Origin: DAMCAP01 sp032059445
Lineage (GTDB): Bacteria; Bacillota; Clostridia; Oscillospirales; Ruminococcaceae
Assembly: GCA_032059445.1 (NCBI GenBank)
Contig: DAMCAP010000004.1
Coordinates: forward strand, 1-64,000
Reading direction: 5' to 3'
Length of the DNA stretch: 64,000 bases
Both the position numbers and the translations under genes were made by a program. The notes beneath the pieces are model-generated. The model did not search any database and was not told the origin of the DNA. It saw nothing but the letters and a program-made list of their open reading frames with translations. This document shows positions 8,733-16,682 of the stretch, piece after piece (position 1 is the first letter of the stretch; each line of letters opens with the position of its first letter).

Positions 8733-9197
8733 ATGGGAAAAGTGGCTTTTTTTGACAGGGATGGCACTATCAATGTGAACTTCGGTCATGTCTACAAGCT
8801 GGAGGATTTTGAGTTTGTGGAGGGAGTTCCGGAGATTGTTCGGAGTTATAACGAAGCAGGGGTTCCCGTTTTGGTGGTGACCAATCAGGCTGGAATTGCC
8901 AAGGGGTACTATACTTGGGAACAGATGGAGTTATTTAATGCCCACCTCAACAGTTGTTTGCAGGCTGAGTTTGGGGCACATGTTGATGCGTTTTATGTCT
9001 GCCCTCATCATCCAGAATTCACCGGAGAATGTCTGTGCCGCAAGCCGAAAGTAGGACTTTTCATGCAAGCGGCACAGGATTTTGATGTGGATTTCGCCCG
9101 CTCGGTAATGTACGGCGACAAGGAGAGTGACCGACAAGCGGCACTCTCCGTTGGAATTACGGAGTTTTATTGGGTGAAGTGTGATAAGAATGTATAA
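8733..9197 (+). CDS. gmhB: D-glycero-D-manno-heptose 1,7-bisphosphate 7-phosphatase
   Basis: A 154-residue HAD-family histidinol-phosphatase-like enzyme. The catalytic motif DRDGTINVN is at residues 8-16, VTNQAGIAKGYY provides motif II, and the zinc loop CPHHP ... CLCRKP matches GmhB. It removes the C-7 phosphate from heptose 1,7-bisphosphate before nucleotide activation. The ATG directly follows the hddC stop with no spacer, so the two are translationally coupled. It is the last intact gene of the forward sugar operon. Confidence 0.88.
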   Translation: MGKVAFFDRDGTINVNFGHVYKLEDFEFVEGVPEIVRSYNEAGVPVLVVTNQAGIAKGYYTWEQMELFNAHLNSCLQAEFGAHVDAFYVCPHHPEFTGECLCRKPKVGLFMQAAQDFDVDFARSVMYGDKESDRQAALSVGITEFYWVKCDKNV

Positions 9198-9310
9198 AAA
9201 ACTAGATGCTACGTTTCATTTTATATTGTCTTTGATAAAGAGGAAAAGCAACCTAAAAAGGAAGGCAATAAGCAACTTTTGAGACCTATAAAAAATAGCT
9301 AAATGAAAAA

Positions 9311-9357
9311 CATCCTTTCAGACAAGGCTTTAATAGTAGGAAAGGTCTGAGAGGATG
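9311..9357 (+). terminator. Imperfect hairpin after the heptose operon
   Basis: CATCCTTTCAGAC at 9311-9323 pairs with GTCTGAGAGGATG at 9345-9357 with a single G-T pair. Only a short T stretch follows (CTTTC), so this is a weak terminator or a processed hairpin. It stands ~110 bases after gmhB. Confidence 0.45.
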
Positions 9358-9362
9358 CTTTC

Positions 9363-9599
9363 GGTACTTCTCATGTGGTGGAGTTTCCATTGCCATATCA
9401 CCCTAAAAAGGAAACCGAGCCATATTATCCGGTGCTGACAGAAGAAAACAAGCGGCAGCATGAAATATATCGAGTAATGGCGTCGAAGGTTTCTAAGCTT
9501 ATTCCCTGAGGTAGACTGGCGGATTTTCAGTACTGCAATATGGATCAGGTCCTTAAAACAGCACTGGAAGTGGCGTATTCATCGAAGATACAGCTCTAA
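9363..9599 (+). pseudogene. glf: 3' remnant of UDP-galactopyranose mutase (glf)
   Basis: Read forward from 9363, one frame gives the C-terminal end of a Glf protein: EFPLPYHPKKETEPYYPV, then a helix ending KLIP, then GRLADFQYCNMDQVL. This matches the conserved Glf tail (EPYYP ... GRL..Y.Y..M.QV). The frame is broken by a TGA at 9507-9509, next to the expected Gly-Gly of the GGRL motif, and no upstream two thirds of the gene is present. It ends with TAA at 9597-9599 and overlaps the 3' end of the reverse glycosyltransferase by ~20 bases. It shows that this locus once encoded galactofuranose synthesis. Confidence 0.75.
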
Positions 9600-10664
9600 A
9601 GTTTGGGGCATCACCTTATGCAATGAGTATTTCCTCACTAATTGGACCCAATCAATGTTATTCTGTTGTGTGATATTTCTAACGAGCTTTTCACAGAGTT
9701 CCTGTTCCGTATTGAACAGGAACTCTGATTTGTTTTCCACCAAATCACTATGGCCTTTTACATTGCTTATCAACACAGGAAGCCCACAAGCCATTGCCTC
9801 CAAAACATTAAAGGGTAGGCCTTCTATTTTACTGGTAGAAACAGCGGTATCACAAAGCGGATAAAGCTCTTGCATTTGCTTCACATATCCTAGAAAATGA
9901 ATGCGCTCTTCCATGTGCAGTTTTTGTACCAGTTCCCTACTCTGCTCCAACAGGACACCGCTGCCGGCTAAAAGAAGATGAGCCTGTGGAATTTGGCTGG
10001 AGACCTTGGCAAAGGCTCTAATTAAAAACTGCTGATTCTTTCGCTGGGAAAATTCCGCGGCGTAAATAAACAAGAAATCCGCTGAGGAAAATCCCATTGC
10101 CTGACGCCCTTTGGCCCGATCTTCTGGAGAAAAAGGCCTAAATCGAGAACAATCAAACCCTATTCCATGGATGAAATGGAGTTGCTCTTTATAAAGATGA
10201 TACCTTTGCGCAAGTTCTAAATCCTCCTGATTCATCACCATTAACACATTGGTAACAGGAGTGCATATTTTTTCCGGCAGCAGGTAAATCCACTTTTTCC
10301 ATCCATCAGATTTACAAAAGAGGAAACCATGTGCAATGTAGTGTACGCTAGGTCTTTGGTTTTTGGGCAAAAGAAGAATTGCCAATCGTATGATGGTACT
10401 GGCAAGAGCAGTATGTGTGCTGATTTTATCAAATTGCTCGCTCTTTATAAACCGTCTAAGCTTAAAAATGGCTATAACATTTTTAAAGCTAAAAAGGCTT
10501 TTTTGAAAAGGAAAGGCAACCACACCTTTTACATAGGGAATAGGCTCATTGCTGTTTGTTGCAACCCAAACTTCATAGCCCTTTTCAGCGAGTGCTTTAA
10601 TATAAGGTAAATGAAAATTGCGTATATGAGATGTCGTGGAAGCGCAAAAAAGCAACTTGTTCAT
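9579..10664 (-). CDS. Glycosyltransferase family 4 (EpsD-like)
   Basis: A 361-residue GT-B glycosyltransferase. The N-terminal region starts KLLFCASTTSHIRNFHLPY and matches the Glyco_trf_4 acceptor domain. The C-terminal donor domain contains FIYAAEFSQRKNQQFLIRAF and the EX7E-type region SKIEGLPFNVLEAMACGLPV near residue 285. It resembles EpsD/WbnK-type enzymes that add a sugar to an undecaprenyl-linked exopolysaccharide unit. It runs opposite to the heptose operon and probably belongs to an older version of the glycan locus, together with the glf remnant. Donor sugar unknown. Confidence 0.82.
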   Translation of the reverse strand: MNKLLFCASTTSHIRNFHLPYIKALAEKGYEVWVATNSNEPIPYVKGVVAFPFQKSLFSFKNVIAIFKLRRFIKSEQFDKISTHTALASTIIRLAILLLPKNQRPSVHYIAHGFLFCKSDGWKKWIYLLPEKICTPVTNVLMVMNQEDLELAQRYHLYKEQLHFIHGIGFDCSRFRPFSPEDRAKGRQAMGFSSADFLFIYAAEFSQRKNQQFLIRAFAKVSSQIPQAHLLLAGSGVLLEQSRELVQKLHMEERIHFLGYVKQMQELYPLCDTAVSTSKIEGLPFNVLEAMACGLPVLISNVKGHSDLVENKSEFLFNTEQELCEKLVRNITQQNNIDWVQLVRKYSLHKVMPQTLELYLR

Positions 10665-11264
10665 AACATTTCCTTCCTAATTCAACATAATATCAAGATA
10701 AATGCATTATAACATAGACTTAAAGTTCTGGGGTTATGGCAATTAATTTTGCAGGTTGCATATATGGAGGTTAAAAGTAGGGTCAATGAGGCAATAAAGC
10801 ATAATGTTTCAAAAAGATTGTTGAGAATTTGTTTATTTATGAAATATGATATGCGTAGGAAATTGATTACGGATAATATTCAACCTCAATCGAGAACCAA
10901 AGGGCGATAATTGGGGACATTGTGGCATAGAAGCTCCCCAGTAGTGGCCTGAATTTTTTGAAGCTTGGGATCGTTCGGGTACACCTTTGAGCAGCGTGAG
11001 GGATGCTAAAAGATGAGCCCACATCTGTTGAAACGTAAGTGTGATATGTTTATTGTCAAGAGTTATTCCCAATTTGCCAGGCACAATAGCTGCAGACTGG
11101 CGGAGCCTGAGGACCTACGTGACCAGATTGTGCGAGTTGCCTTTTTCGGCTGGTATTGATTACCGCGCCAATAATGATTGGCCGGTGACTCGATTTTCGC
11201 TTCCTCTTTCACGAAATGCGCATGCCAATACCAGCACATAGGTAAAAATTAGTTATTTAAATGC
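10665..11264. other. Gene-free stretch before the recombinase remnant
   Basis: No convincing intact gene was found in ~600 bases. If the serine recombinase remnant was once full length, its N-terminal catalytic domain should lie here, but no YCRVS-type catalytic motif could be recognised in any frame. Many stops interrupt all frames. Confidence 0.4.
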
Positions 11265-12110
11265 GGCAGAATGACGGGAAGTGGATCTGTACCATACCTT
11301 ATGGCTATACTATCACCCACAGCAAGACGATGGCTTTTGAGATAGACGAGGGTGCTGCTGCTGAGGTGATGTGAAAGATCTTTAAGCTTTGCAACGACGG
11401 TAGGGGTTATAAAAAAATTGACAATAACCACCCACCTATTGTGAATTATCGTGTCTTTGCTAAGGTGTAGGAGCAGCCAAACCACCGCATCAAAAGCAAC
11501 TATCGATGTACAAAACAATATGAACGTGGGTAGCCAGGCTTCTTAGTCTGCCGAGATAGCGGCGTAGCGATGTTTAGCAGGAGCAGGGATGACGTAAAGC
11601 CTGCTTATATCTGTGGTAGCTACTACCACACAGGGGGTTGAAGGGCTACACTAGTGACCACGCCCGTGTAGACCTTAAGGACGACCTCCTTAAAGAAGTA
11701 TATTCGCAAGGTGAAGGAGAGCTCTACAGATATGCTTGAACGGTTAATCAGCAATCAAGAGCGAGGGTGTTGAGGTGAAGAATGATGAAGAAACCACCAC
11801 GATTTTGCAGGGCAGTTTGATGACGCATATGAAGAACTGAAAGCTACTAAGCAATAGCGCATTCGGGACGTGATGAAGCACCTGGAAAAGGAAGCGTTGC
11901 TTGATCAGAACGATGACTAGATGGGGGCTGAGTTGGAGGATCGGATTACAGGGATTAAAAGCAAGTTGGAGATTAACACCAATAAGCCAAATACTATCAT
12001 AAGGGTCAATCGTATTGCTCGCATGGCAATGCAGATTTTTGATGAGATATACTCTGGTGGAAATTGGAAAAAGTGGATCTTGAACTGATCAATCGTAATA
12101 TATAAAGCAC
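11265..12110 (+). pseudogene. Decayed large serine recombinase
   Basis: Pieces of a large serine recombinase read forward through several frames. CTIPYGYTITHSKT followed by FEIDEGAAAEV and KIFKL near 11287-11390 match the recombinase domain after the catalytic core. Around 11600-11700, ICGSYYHTG ... TSDHARVDL matches the zinc-ribbon domain. STDMLERLISNQER and following residues (11725-11900) match the C-terminal coiled coil. The gene is broken by a TGA (after EVM), TAG codons and several frameshifts. It was the integrase or transposase of a mobile element now dead. The family is secure; the exact ends are approximate. Confidence 0.75.
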
Positions 12111-12466
12111 GGCGCGAAGTAAAAGTAACTCAATGGCAGCCTGCGGCCTTTAAAGCTAACTTGGGAAGATGGTCGTAGGTTTGTGATTGATCGGGTAGCT
12201 GATATTTGGCGATACACTATCGAAAGCAAGTGCAAATATCGTGTGTGGCTGCAAAAATAAAGCTATCTATAAATGAAATAAAGAGGGTAAGGGCAGAGCA
12301 TTTCAAATACTGTGGGCGTGAATCTATACACGTTGTATAGGGCATGTTCATTTATATATGCATAAATTATACCATATATTACTTAATTAGTCTAGTGATT
12401 TACAGCATTTTGCATAAAGATATTCGCATTCGCATACTTTCTCACTCATATAGCCTCCTAACTATT
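12111..12466. other. Degenerate region with a short palindrome and a possible mini-gene
   Basis: CTATACA-CGT-TGTATAG at 12324-12340 is a perfect short inverted repeat. On the reverse strand a 20-codon Cys-containing frame (start at 12449, stop at 12387) has an AGGAGG-type ribosome site directly upstream; it may be a leftover of the element's operon. No longer gene is supported. Confidence 0.3.
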
Positions 12467-12744
12467 TTACCTTTCGCCCCACTCATCCTCATAGCTATTG
12501 CTTCCTCCTTGAAGTTTCTTCGCTACTTCCTTACGTTGCCCAGCCTGACCCTAAGAGAAAGTCCATTTTTGCTTTGATTTACGCACTGGCTTAGGAGATT
12601 ATAGCAATTTGTGGTTACGGACAGAGCAATCTCGTTACGGTACTCCTGCTTCCACCCCTTGACCGTTAAGCAACGGTCTATAATAGCACAGCTTATTTCC
12701 CTGTAGAAACAGGAGTCATAGTGGCTCGGTAATTTATTGGTCAT
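12467..12744 (-). pseudogene. Frameshifted small gene of the mobile element
   Basis: The reverse frame starts at the ATG at 12744, seven bases after GGGAGGA, and runs 73 codons to a stop at 12523. A single-base shift near the end (around GGGCAACG) continues into a plausible tail (KEVAKKLQGGSNSYEDEW) that stops at 12467. This suggests an original product of ~92 residues. The protein is not recognised. It follows the ribbon-helix-helix gene with only two bases between, so both belonged to one operon of the integrated element. Confidence 0.5.
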
Positions 12745-12746
12745 AC

Positions 12747-13193
12747 TTATCCTCCCATGTACTTACTTTTCATTTTACTTACTCCATCATCTAGATAATC
12801 CGATATGTTTTGATCTTTCATCCGCATATACTGTACGCCCATTTTCTTTGCTCCTACAATGGCCTCATTAAACTTAGCCCGAATATCCGGATGCACAAAG
12901 GCTGTTAGTGCTGTTACACTCAAAAAATATGCAGCTGCACTCGTTATGCCACCTTTGACGGATATAGCGGCAAGACGGTTAATTGCAGGGTCTAAGATCT
13001 CGGTTAGTGCCTGTCGCATGTTTGCTAAGAACTTTTCTCCCTGTTGTTTATATGTACCTTAATTTAAGCCAGCATCGATAAAGCTTCTTACTAAGGCTGA
13101 CTTTGTGGGCTTATTCTGTGCTACTAATACCTCTAGCTTCTGATCGATACTATGCGGTATTCGCACGATAATTCTTTCGATTTTTTCGGTCAT
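12747..13193 (-). pseudogene. Ribbon-helix-helix (CopG/MobC-like) protein with in-frame stop
   Basis: From the ATG at 13193 (GGAGG five bases upstream) one frame runs 149 codons to 12747, interrupted only by a TAA at codon 45 (13059-13061). Residues 1-44 look like a ribbon-helix-helix DNA-binding domain (IERIIVRIPHSIDQKLEVLV ... SALVRSFIDAG). Residues 45-148 form a helical tail (MRQALTEILDPAINRL and onward). The family is used by mobile elements as transcription regulators or relaxosome accessory proteins. A palindrome array lies directly upstream. An internal restart at 13019 could still produce the tail alone. Confidence 0.6.
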
Positions 13194-13210
13194 AGGCCCT
13201 CCTTTCAACC

Positions 13211-13298
13211 GTCATACGTTTTGTCATACACAATGTATCGTTGTATGACGTTGCCAACTGTGTTGGCAAGCGGTATGGCGGCGTATGTGTCATACGCC
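13211..13298. repeat. Cluster of short inverted repeats upstream of the RHH gene
   Basis: Three separate perfect inverted repeats lie within 90 bases: GTCATACA (13223-13230) with TGTATGAC (13242-13249); TTGCCAAC (13251-13258) with GTTGGCAA (13262-13269); and GGCGTATG (13280-13287) with CATACGCC (13291-13298). A further GTCATACG occurs at 13211-13218. The repeated core GTATGAC/GTCATAC suggests operators for the neighbouring ribbon-helix-helix protein or protein-binding sites of an origin of transfer. Confidence 0.6.
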
Positions 13299-13350
13299 TT
13301 ATCCTGCCATTTTTTGTTCCCCGCTCGTTTACACTCGCAGGGAACCGGCG

Positions 13351-13381
13351 CCCCCGGCTTTCCCTGCGGGCAAGCCGGGGG
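13351..13381. repeat. GC-rich hairpin (terminator or oriT-like)
   Basis: CCCCCGGCTT (13351-13360) pairs perfectly with AAGCCGGGGG (13372-13381) around an 11-base loop. No T-run follows on either strand. With the palindromes beside it, this may be a nicking-region hairpin of an origin of transfer; a simple structural barrier is the alternative. Confidence 0.5.
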
Positions 13382-13410
13382 ACGTTAATTTATAATAGAA
13401 AAAAAGCAGG

Positions 13411-14046
13411 TTATGGGTTAGTGTGAGTCTTTAGCTCCAGCTCATCCCCTTCTATTTTGTGTGCTTGATCATGAGGAAATTGATGGGGTAGAGCAAAACC
13501 TTGGATGGGTTCAAAGCCAAGTCGATCTACATAGTATGACTGAGTTCCATTTTCGGTTCTAATTACTATTACATCGCTCATAGAGAGGGATCGCCCATAC
13601 TAGTCCTCAGGGTGCTCACAGTTAAGCTTATAATACAAATCGTCAAGACTTACGCCAGGCAAGAAGTGGCCACTATAAACTAGATCATAGTTCTGTATAT
13701 TGGGGAACTTTCCTACGCTAGTCAGCTCATGCAAGCTTATAAAGCGTATGGAACGGTTAGATGGACCATTCTTGACCTGTAATATTGAATGAGTATTCTG
13801 GTTTTGCTGTAGCTGGTATTGCTGTAATCGATTTAAGATCTTCTGCTTAACAAAGTCTATATATCGATTAAGCCTTTTGACCGATTGCAGAGCTGCTCTC
13901 TAATTGGCACTGTTCTCATTTTCAGGGTTGTTGGCATACTCCATTGAATAGAAAGCATCACGTTCTGCATCTAACAGATTATATAGCATTACGAGGAAAT
14001 TGCCATCTGATCTTAGAGCAAATGTTGGGGTACTAGCCTAAGAAGT
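13411..14046 (-). pseudogene. YodL-domain protein of an integrative element, broken by TAG codons
   Basis: A single uninterrupted reverse frame ends in TAA at 13411-13413. The C-terminal half carries a YodL-type domain: FLPGVSLDDLYYKLN, then HPED, GRSLSMSDVIVIRTENG and SYYVDRLGFEPI. Such domains occur in accessory proteins of conjugative elements. The frame contains TAG at 13900-13902 and 13600-13602, and a further TAG at 14038-14040 near the presumed start, but no frameshift. At 13600 family proteins usually have an aromatic residue, so TAC/TAT to TAG mutation explains it. Upstream of 14046 the gene is lost. The product is not expected to be made. Confidence 0.65.
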
Positions 14047-14152
14047 TGCAATAACCCTGCAAAACACTGTCCATCAAATCAAAGTCCCTATATTTTTACA
14101 TAGATAAGTACAGGAAAATTACACACAAAATCGTCATATGTAAAAATGTGGG

Positions 14153-14368
14153 AAAGATCTGGAAGCTTTCTTCGAATATATACAGGATGAAATCACGCCA
14201 GGCAGGATAACCGCCCATATGCTGAGGCATTCATACGCTACCCGATTGTTCTAAAGCGGAATTCCAGATCTTATAATTCAGATGGTTATAGGGCACTCGG
14301 ATGCGGAATTTACTAAACGGCAGTATACTCATATTGGAGAGGACTATATCGGAGACAACTATGAGTAA
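14153..14368 (+). pseudogene. Tyrosine recombinase (integrase) C-terminal remnant
   Basis: The forward frame from 14153 encodes the catalytic end of a phage/ICE integrase. It contains HMLRHSYATRL (HxxR motif), then IGHSDAEFTKRQYTHI with the GH motif and the catalytic tyrosine, ending TAA at 14366-14368. One in-frame TAA interrupts it after TRLF. The N-terminal domains are missing. Its end lies 28 bases before a tRNA-Lys 3' fragment, the classical position of an integrase next to its attachment site. Confidence 0.82.
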
Positions 14369-14396
14369 ATTCGAGTCCTGTATAGCTGACAGTTAA

Positions 14397-14441
14397 ACTT
14401 TTAATCAGGTGTCCGGGGTTCGAATCCCCGATGACTCACCA
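14397..14441 (+). other. tRNA-Lys(TTT) 3' half: attachment-site scar
   Basis: The sequence begins in the anticodon loop (ACTTTTAATC), includes a perfect T-arm (CCGGGGTTCGAATCCCCG) and ends GATGACTCACCA with encoded CCA. It matches the 3' half of a tRNA-Lys(TTT) gene. The bases upstream do not form a D-arm or 5' acceptor strand, so it is not a complete tRNA. It lies directly after the integrase remnant and is best read as an att site of the lost element. Confidence 0.8.
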
Positions 14442-15127
14442 AACCTAAATAACGCAAGAAAGTCTATGTAAGTAGGCTCTCTTGTGTTATTTAGCGAATT
14501 GATCAACAACAAAAAATAACACAAAATTTAGACACCTTTGTGTTATTCAAAAAAAGTATTAGGATACTAACCGCAACTAGCATTTAGATTGTTAATTATG
14601 ATATATAAGAGCCTACAGTATGTAGGTTCTTTTTTATTTTACACTTTATAATTGGGTTAATCCATATAGAATCTAACCGTATGACAGATACTAGGAAACA
14701 GGGTATAGCTACAAGTGCTTTATGGTCTTGGCCTTTTTCCTTCAAGCGGTATGATTTATTAGTTTATTCTAGCGAACTAAGCAAATTAAAAAGGACATCA
14801 ACCTGCGGTGTTGCCTTCATGCTCTCTTAGACGGGCAACAGCCGAGTGTTAGTTACCTTTTTATTCCAACACCATTTTGAGCACCTTTTTCACTGTTGCT
14901 TTGGTTCCAACAATATATTTGAAGAGATTGTAGATCGGCAGGAAGAAAACAACTTAGAAAAGGAAAAAGCACATACCTTGGTTACCACCAAGATATGTGC
15001 AATAACAGATGCAACTAGGAAAGTATCCGTATATAGTGTATCGTTAAAATCTTAGTCTACCACTACATAAAAAATATAGACCTTATGAAATTGCTTATAG
15101 TTTTAATCGGGAAAGAGCGCCTATCTC
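14442..15127. other. Gene-free stretch with three hairpins
   Basis: AAATAACGCAAGA at 14446-14458 pairs with TCTTGTGTTATTT at ~14479-14491 (one mismatch). AATAACACAAA (14515-14525) pairs perfectly with TTTGTGTTATT (14537-14547). A third stem near 14969-15001 (GCACATA ... TATGTGC) has no T-run. A 69-codon forward frame at 14846-15055 lacks a good start and resembles nothing known, so no gene is called. Confidence 0.5.
14608..14636 (+). terminator. Hairpin terminator of the recurring AGAGCCTnTA type
   Basis: AGAGCCTACA pairs with TGTAGGTTCT around a three-base loop, followed by TTTTTT. It shares its core with three other hairpins in the window (25025, 38713 and 46861). Confidence 0.6.
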
Positions 15128-16468
15128 CTATTTTGCTATATTATACACGGTATATTTTAGTGGTTTAATAACAAAGTTATCGGATTTGTCATTGTCAGCA
15201 AAAAGTTGGTCAGTAGCTTTACCTATTCCGAAATAATCGCCATTAACAGATCTAATTACAGTTGAAAATATACCACAATATATATCTACTATCTCATGGT
15301 TGAAGTCTATTAAGTTAGGATCGTAAACAACACTCTCAAGAGTATCTCCACGGGATTTATCTACGTTATATCCCCACATGAATAGTTTATTATCTTCTGT
15401 TAGTACCAGAATTCCTGAAGATGATGTGCTTAATTTTTTAACGGAGGATTTAATTTTATCAATTAATATAGGTTCAATATGGGGTTGAATCGCCTGGATT
15501 TTTTTGTCGCTTATCATGGAATATAGGTCGTTACCTATAAAGTATAGTTTCCCACTTTCTCCTAAAGACACAATACCTCTTTGTAGTGGAGAAATATCAG
15601 TTATTTTCTCAGGATAAATTATTTCAGTAATATCATCATGGAAAAGGGCTGATTCCAAATAACCATTAAAAAAAACTTTGCCGTCATTACTTAAAAAAGC
15701 TCTATAATTATAATCTGTTATAGATTTTACTATATTTGCATTATTGGGAATTGCAATTTGTGTCCAATCCTGATCAAGTTGTGATGCAAAAACCCCCTCC
15801 GTTGTCATATAAGAGTCGTAACCTTGGGTAATCAGTTTACCTTTACCATACCAATTTCCCTTATCGTCTTTAACAGTAATCATTGTAGGGGAATAAGAAA
15901 GGTCTGTGATTGTAAAACGTGCTTCAACTGGTATTGGAATGTTCACACCCTCACCACCAGGTTTCCTAACTATACCAAAATGGTCAAATCCCCATCCATA
16001 TATTTTACCACTTTTACCTACAACAAATAAATTAGCACCAGAAGGATTTGCGTATAAGTCAATTATAGGCTCAGGCAATTCTATCTGTGTCGGGGTAGAT
16101 ATTAATGTTGCCGGAGGAACTCCAAGGCCAAGGTCAGCTGTATCATTATATCCCCAAGAATATACTTTACCGTCATTAGTCAAGATAAATTTAGCTGAAA
16201 ATGTAATCACAATCTTTTTGATTTCTTCCGTTGATAGTGCGCTCTCAATATAAGTTGGTTTGTTTTGCGAATTATAAACCACGTCCAGTTTATTGTCACG
16301 CCTATAGAAAAAATCCTCTGAAATTTGGGAAGTTGCAGACTCCTCACTGGATATAGAAGAGTCTGCAACTATAGATGCTACTGAGTTGTTTTCAGAGTAA
16401 TCTACACTACCACAAGAAGAGAACACTAATAATATTATAACTAAACATATTAAATATTTATGCTGCAT
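15128..16468 (-). CDS. RCC1-repeat lipoprotein
   Basis: A 446-residue exported lipoprotein. Residues 1-20 are a signal peptide ending in the lipobox VFSSC. After a Ser-rich linker the protein contains repeated units typical of regulator-of-chromosome-condensation (RCC1) propellers: KVYSWGYNDTADLGLG, KIYGWGFDHFG, KVFFNGYL, KLYFIGNDL, KLFMWGYN. The fold is a seven-bladed propeller used for protein binding. In bacteria such surface propellers have varied, mostly unknown, roles. The next reverse gene also encodes a lipoprotein, but 214 bases separate the two. Confidence 0.75.
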   Translation of the reverse strand: MQHKYLICLVIILLVFSSCGSVDYSENNSVASIVADSSISSEESATSQISEDFFYRRDNKLDVVYNSQNKPTYIESALSTEEIKKIVITFSAKFILTNDGKVYSWGYNDTADLGLGVPPATLISTPTQIELPEPIIDLYANPSGANLFVVGKSGKIYGWGFDHFGIVRKPGGEGVNIPIPVEARFTITDLSYSPTMITVKDDKGNWYGKGKLITQGYDSYMTTEGVFASQLDQDWTQIAIPNNANIVKSITDYNYRAFLSNDGKVFFNGYLESALFHDDITEIIYPEKITDISPLQRGIVSLGESGKLYFIGNDLYSMISDKKIQAIQPHIEPILIDKIKSSVKKLSTSSSGILVLTEDNKLFMWGYNVDKSRGDTLESVVYDPNLIDFNHEIVDIYCGIFSTVIRSVNGDYFGIGKATDQLFADNDKSDNFVIKPLKYTVYNIAK

Positions 16469-16682
16469 TGAAGGCTCCCTTTATTAGTCAATAACCTATA
16501 TCAGGAAATACTACCCACTCTTGAACTTTGAGAAACTGTCCAACTACTAACGTTTACTGTATTTATGCCCTGCTGTCATCTTCTAGGGGAATGATCTTGA
16601 TTCTGTACTACAGCTGGCCAAAGCTTTGCCGTTATACTCATATATCGTGATGTGGTAAAGCGATACCTAGCTTCGCATTGTT

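Noticed and set aside
12344..12577. 77-codon forward hydrophobic frame
   Set aside because: It is antisense to the frameshifted small gene and mini-gene; hydrophobicity arises from the opposite strand's composition.
13411..14046. Genome-wide TAG recoding
   Set aside because: Intact genes in the window use TAG as a normal stop (for example acr3 at 43156-43158), and nearby remnants also carry TGA, TAA and frameshifts.
14397..14441. Functional tRNA-Lys gene
   Set aside because: The D-arm, 5' acceptor strand and half of the anticodon stem are missing.
14846..15055. 69-codon forward reading frame
   Set aside because: No ribosome site, no recognisable sequence, lies in a region full of hairpins and old element remains.
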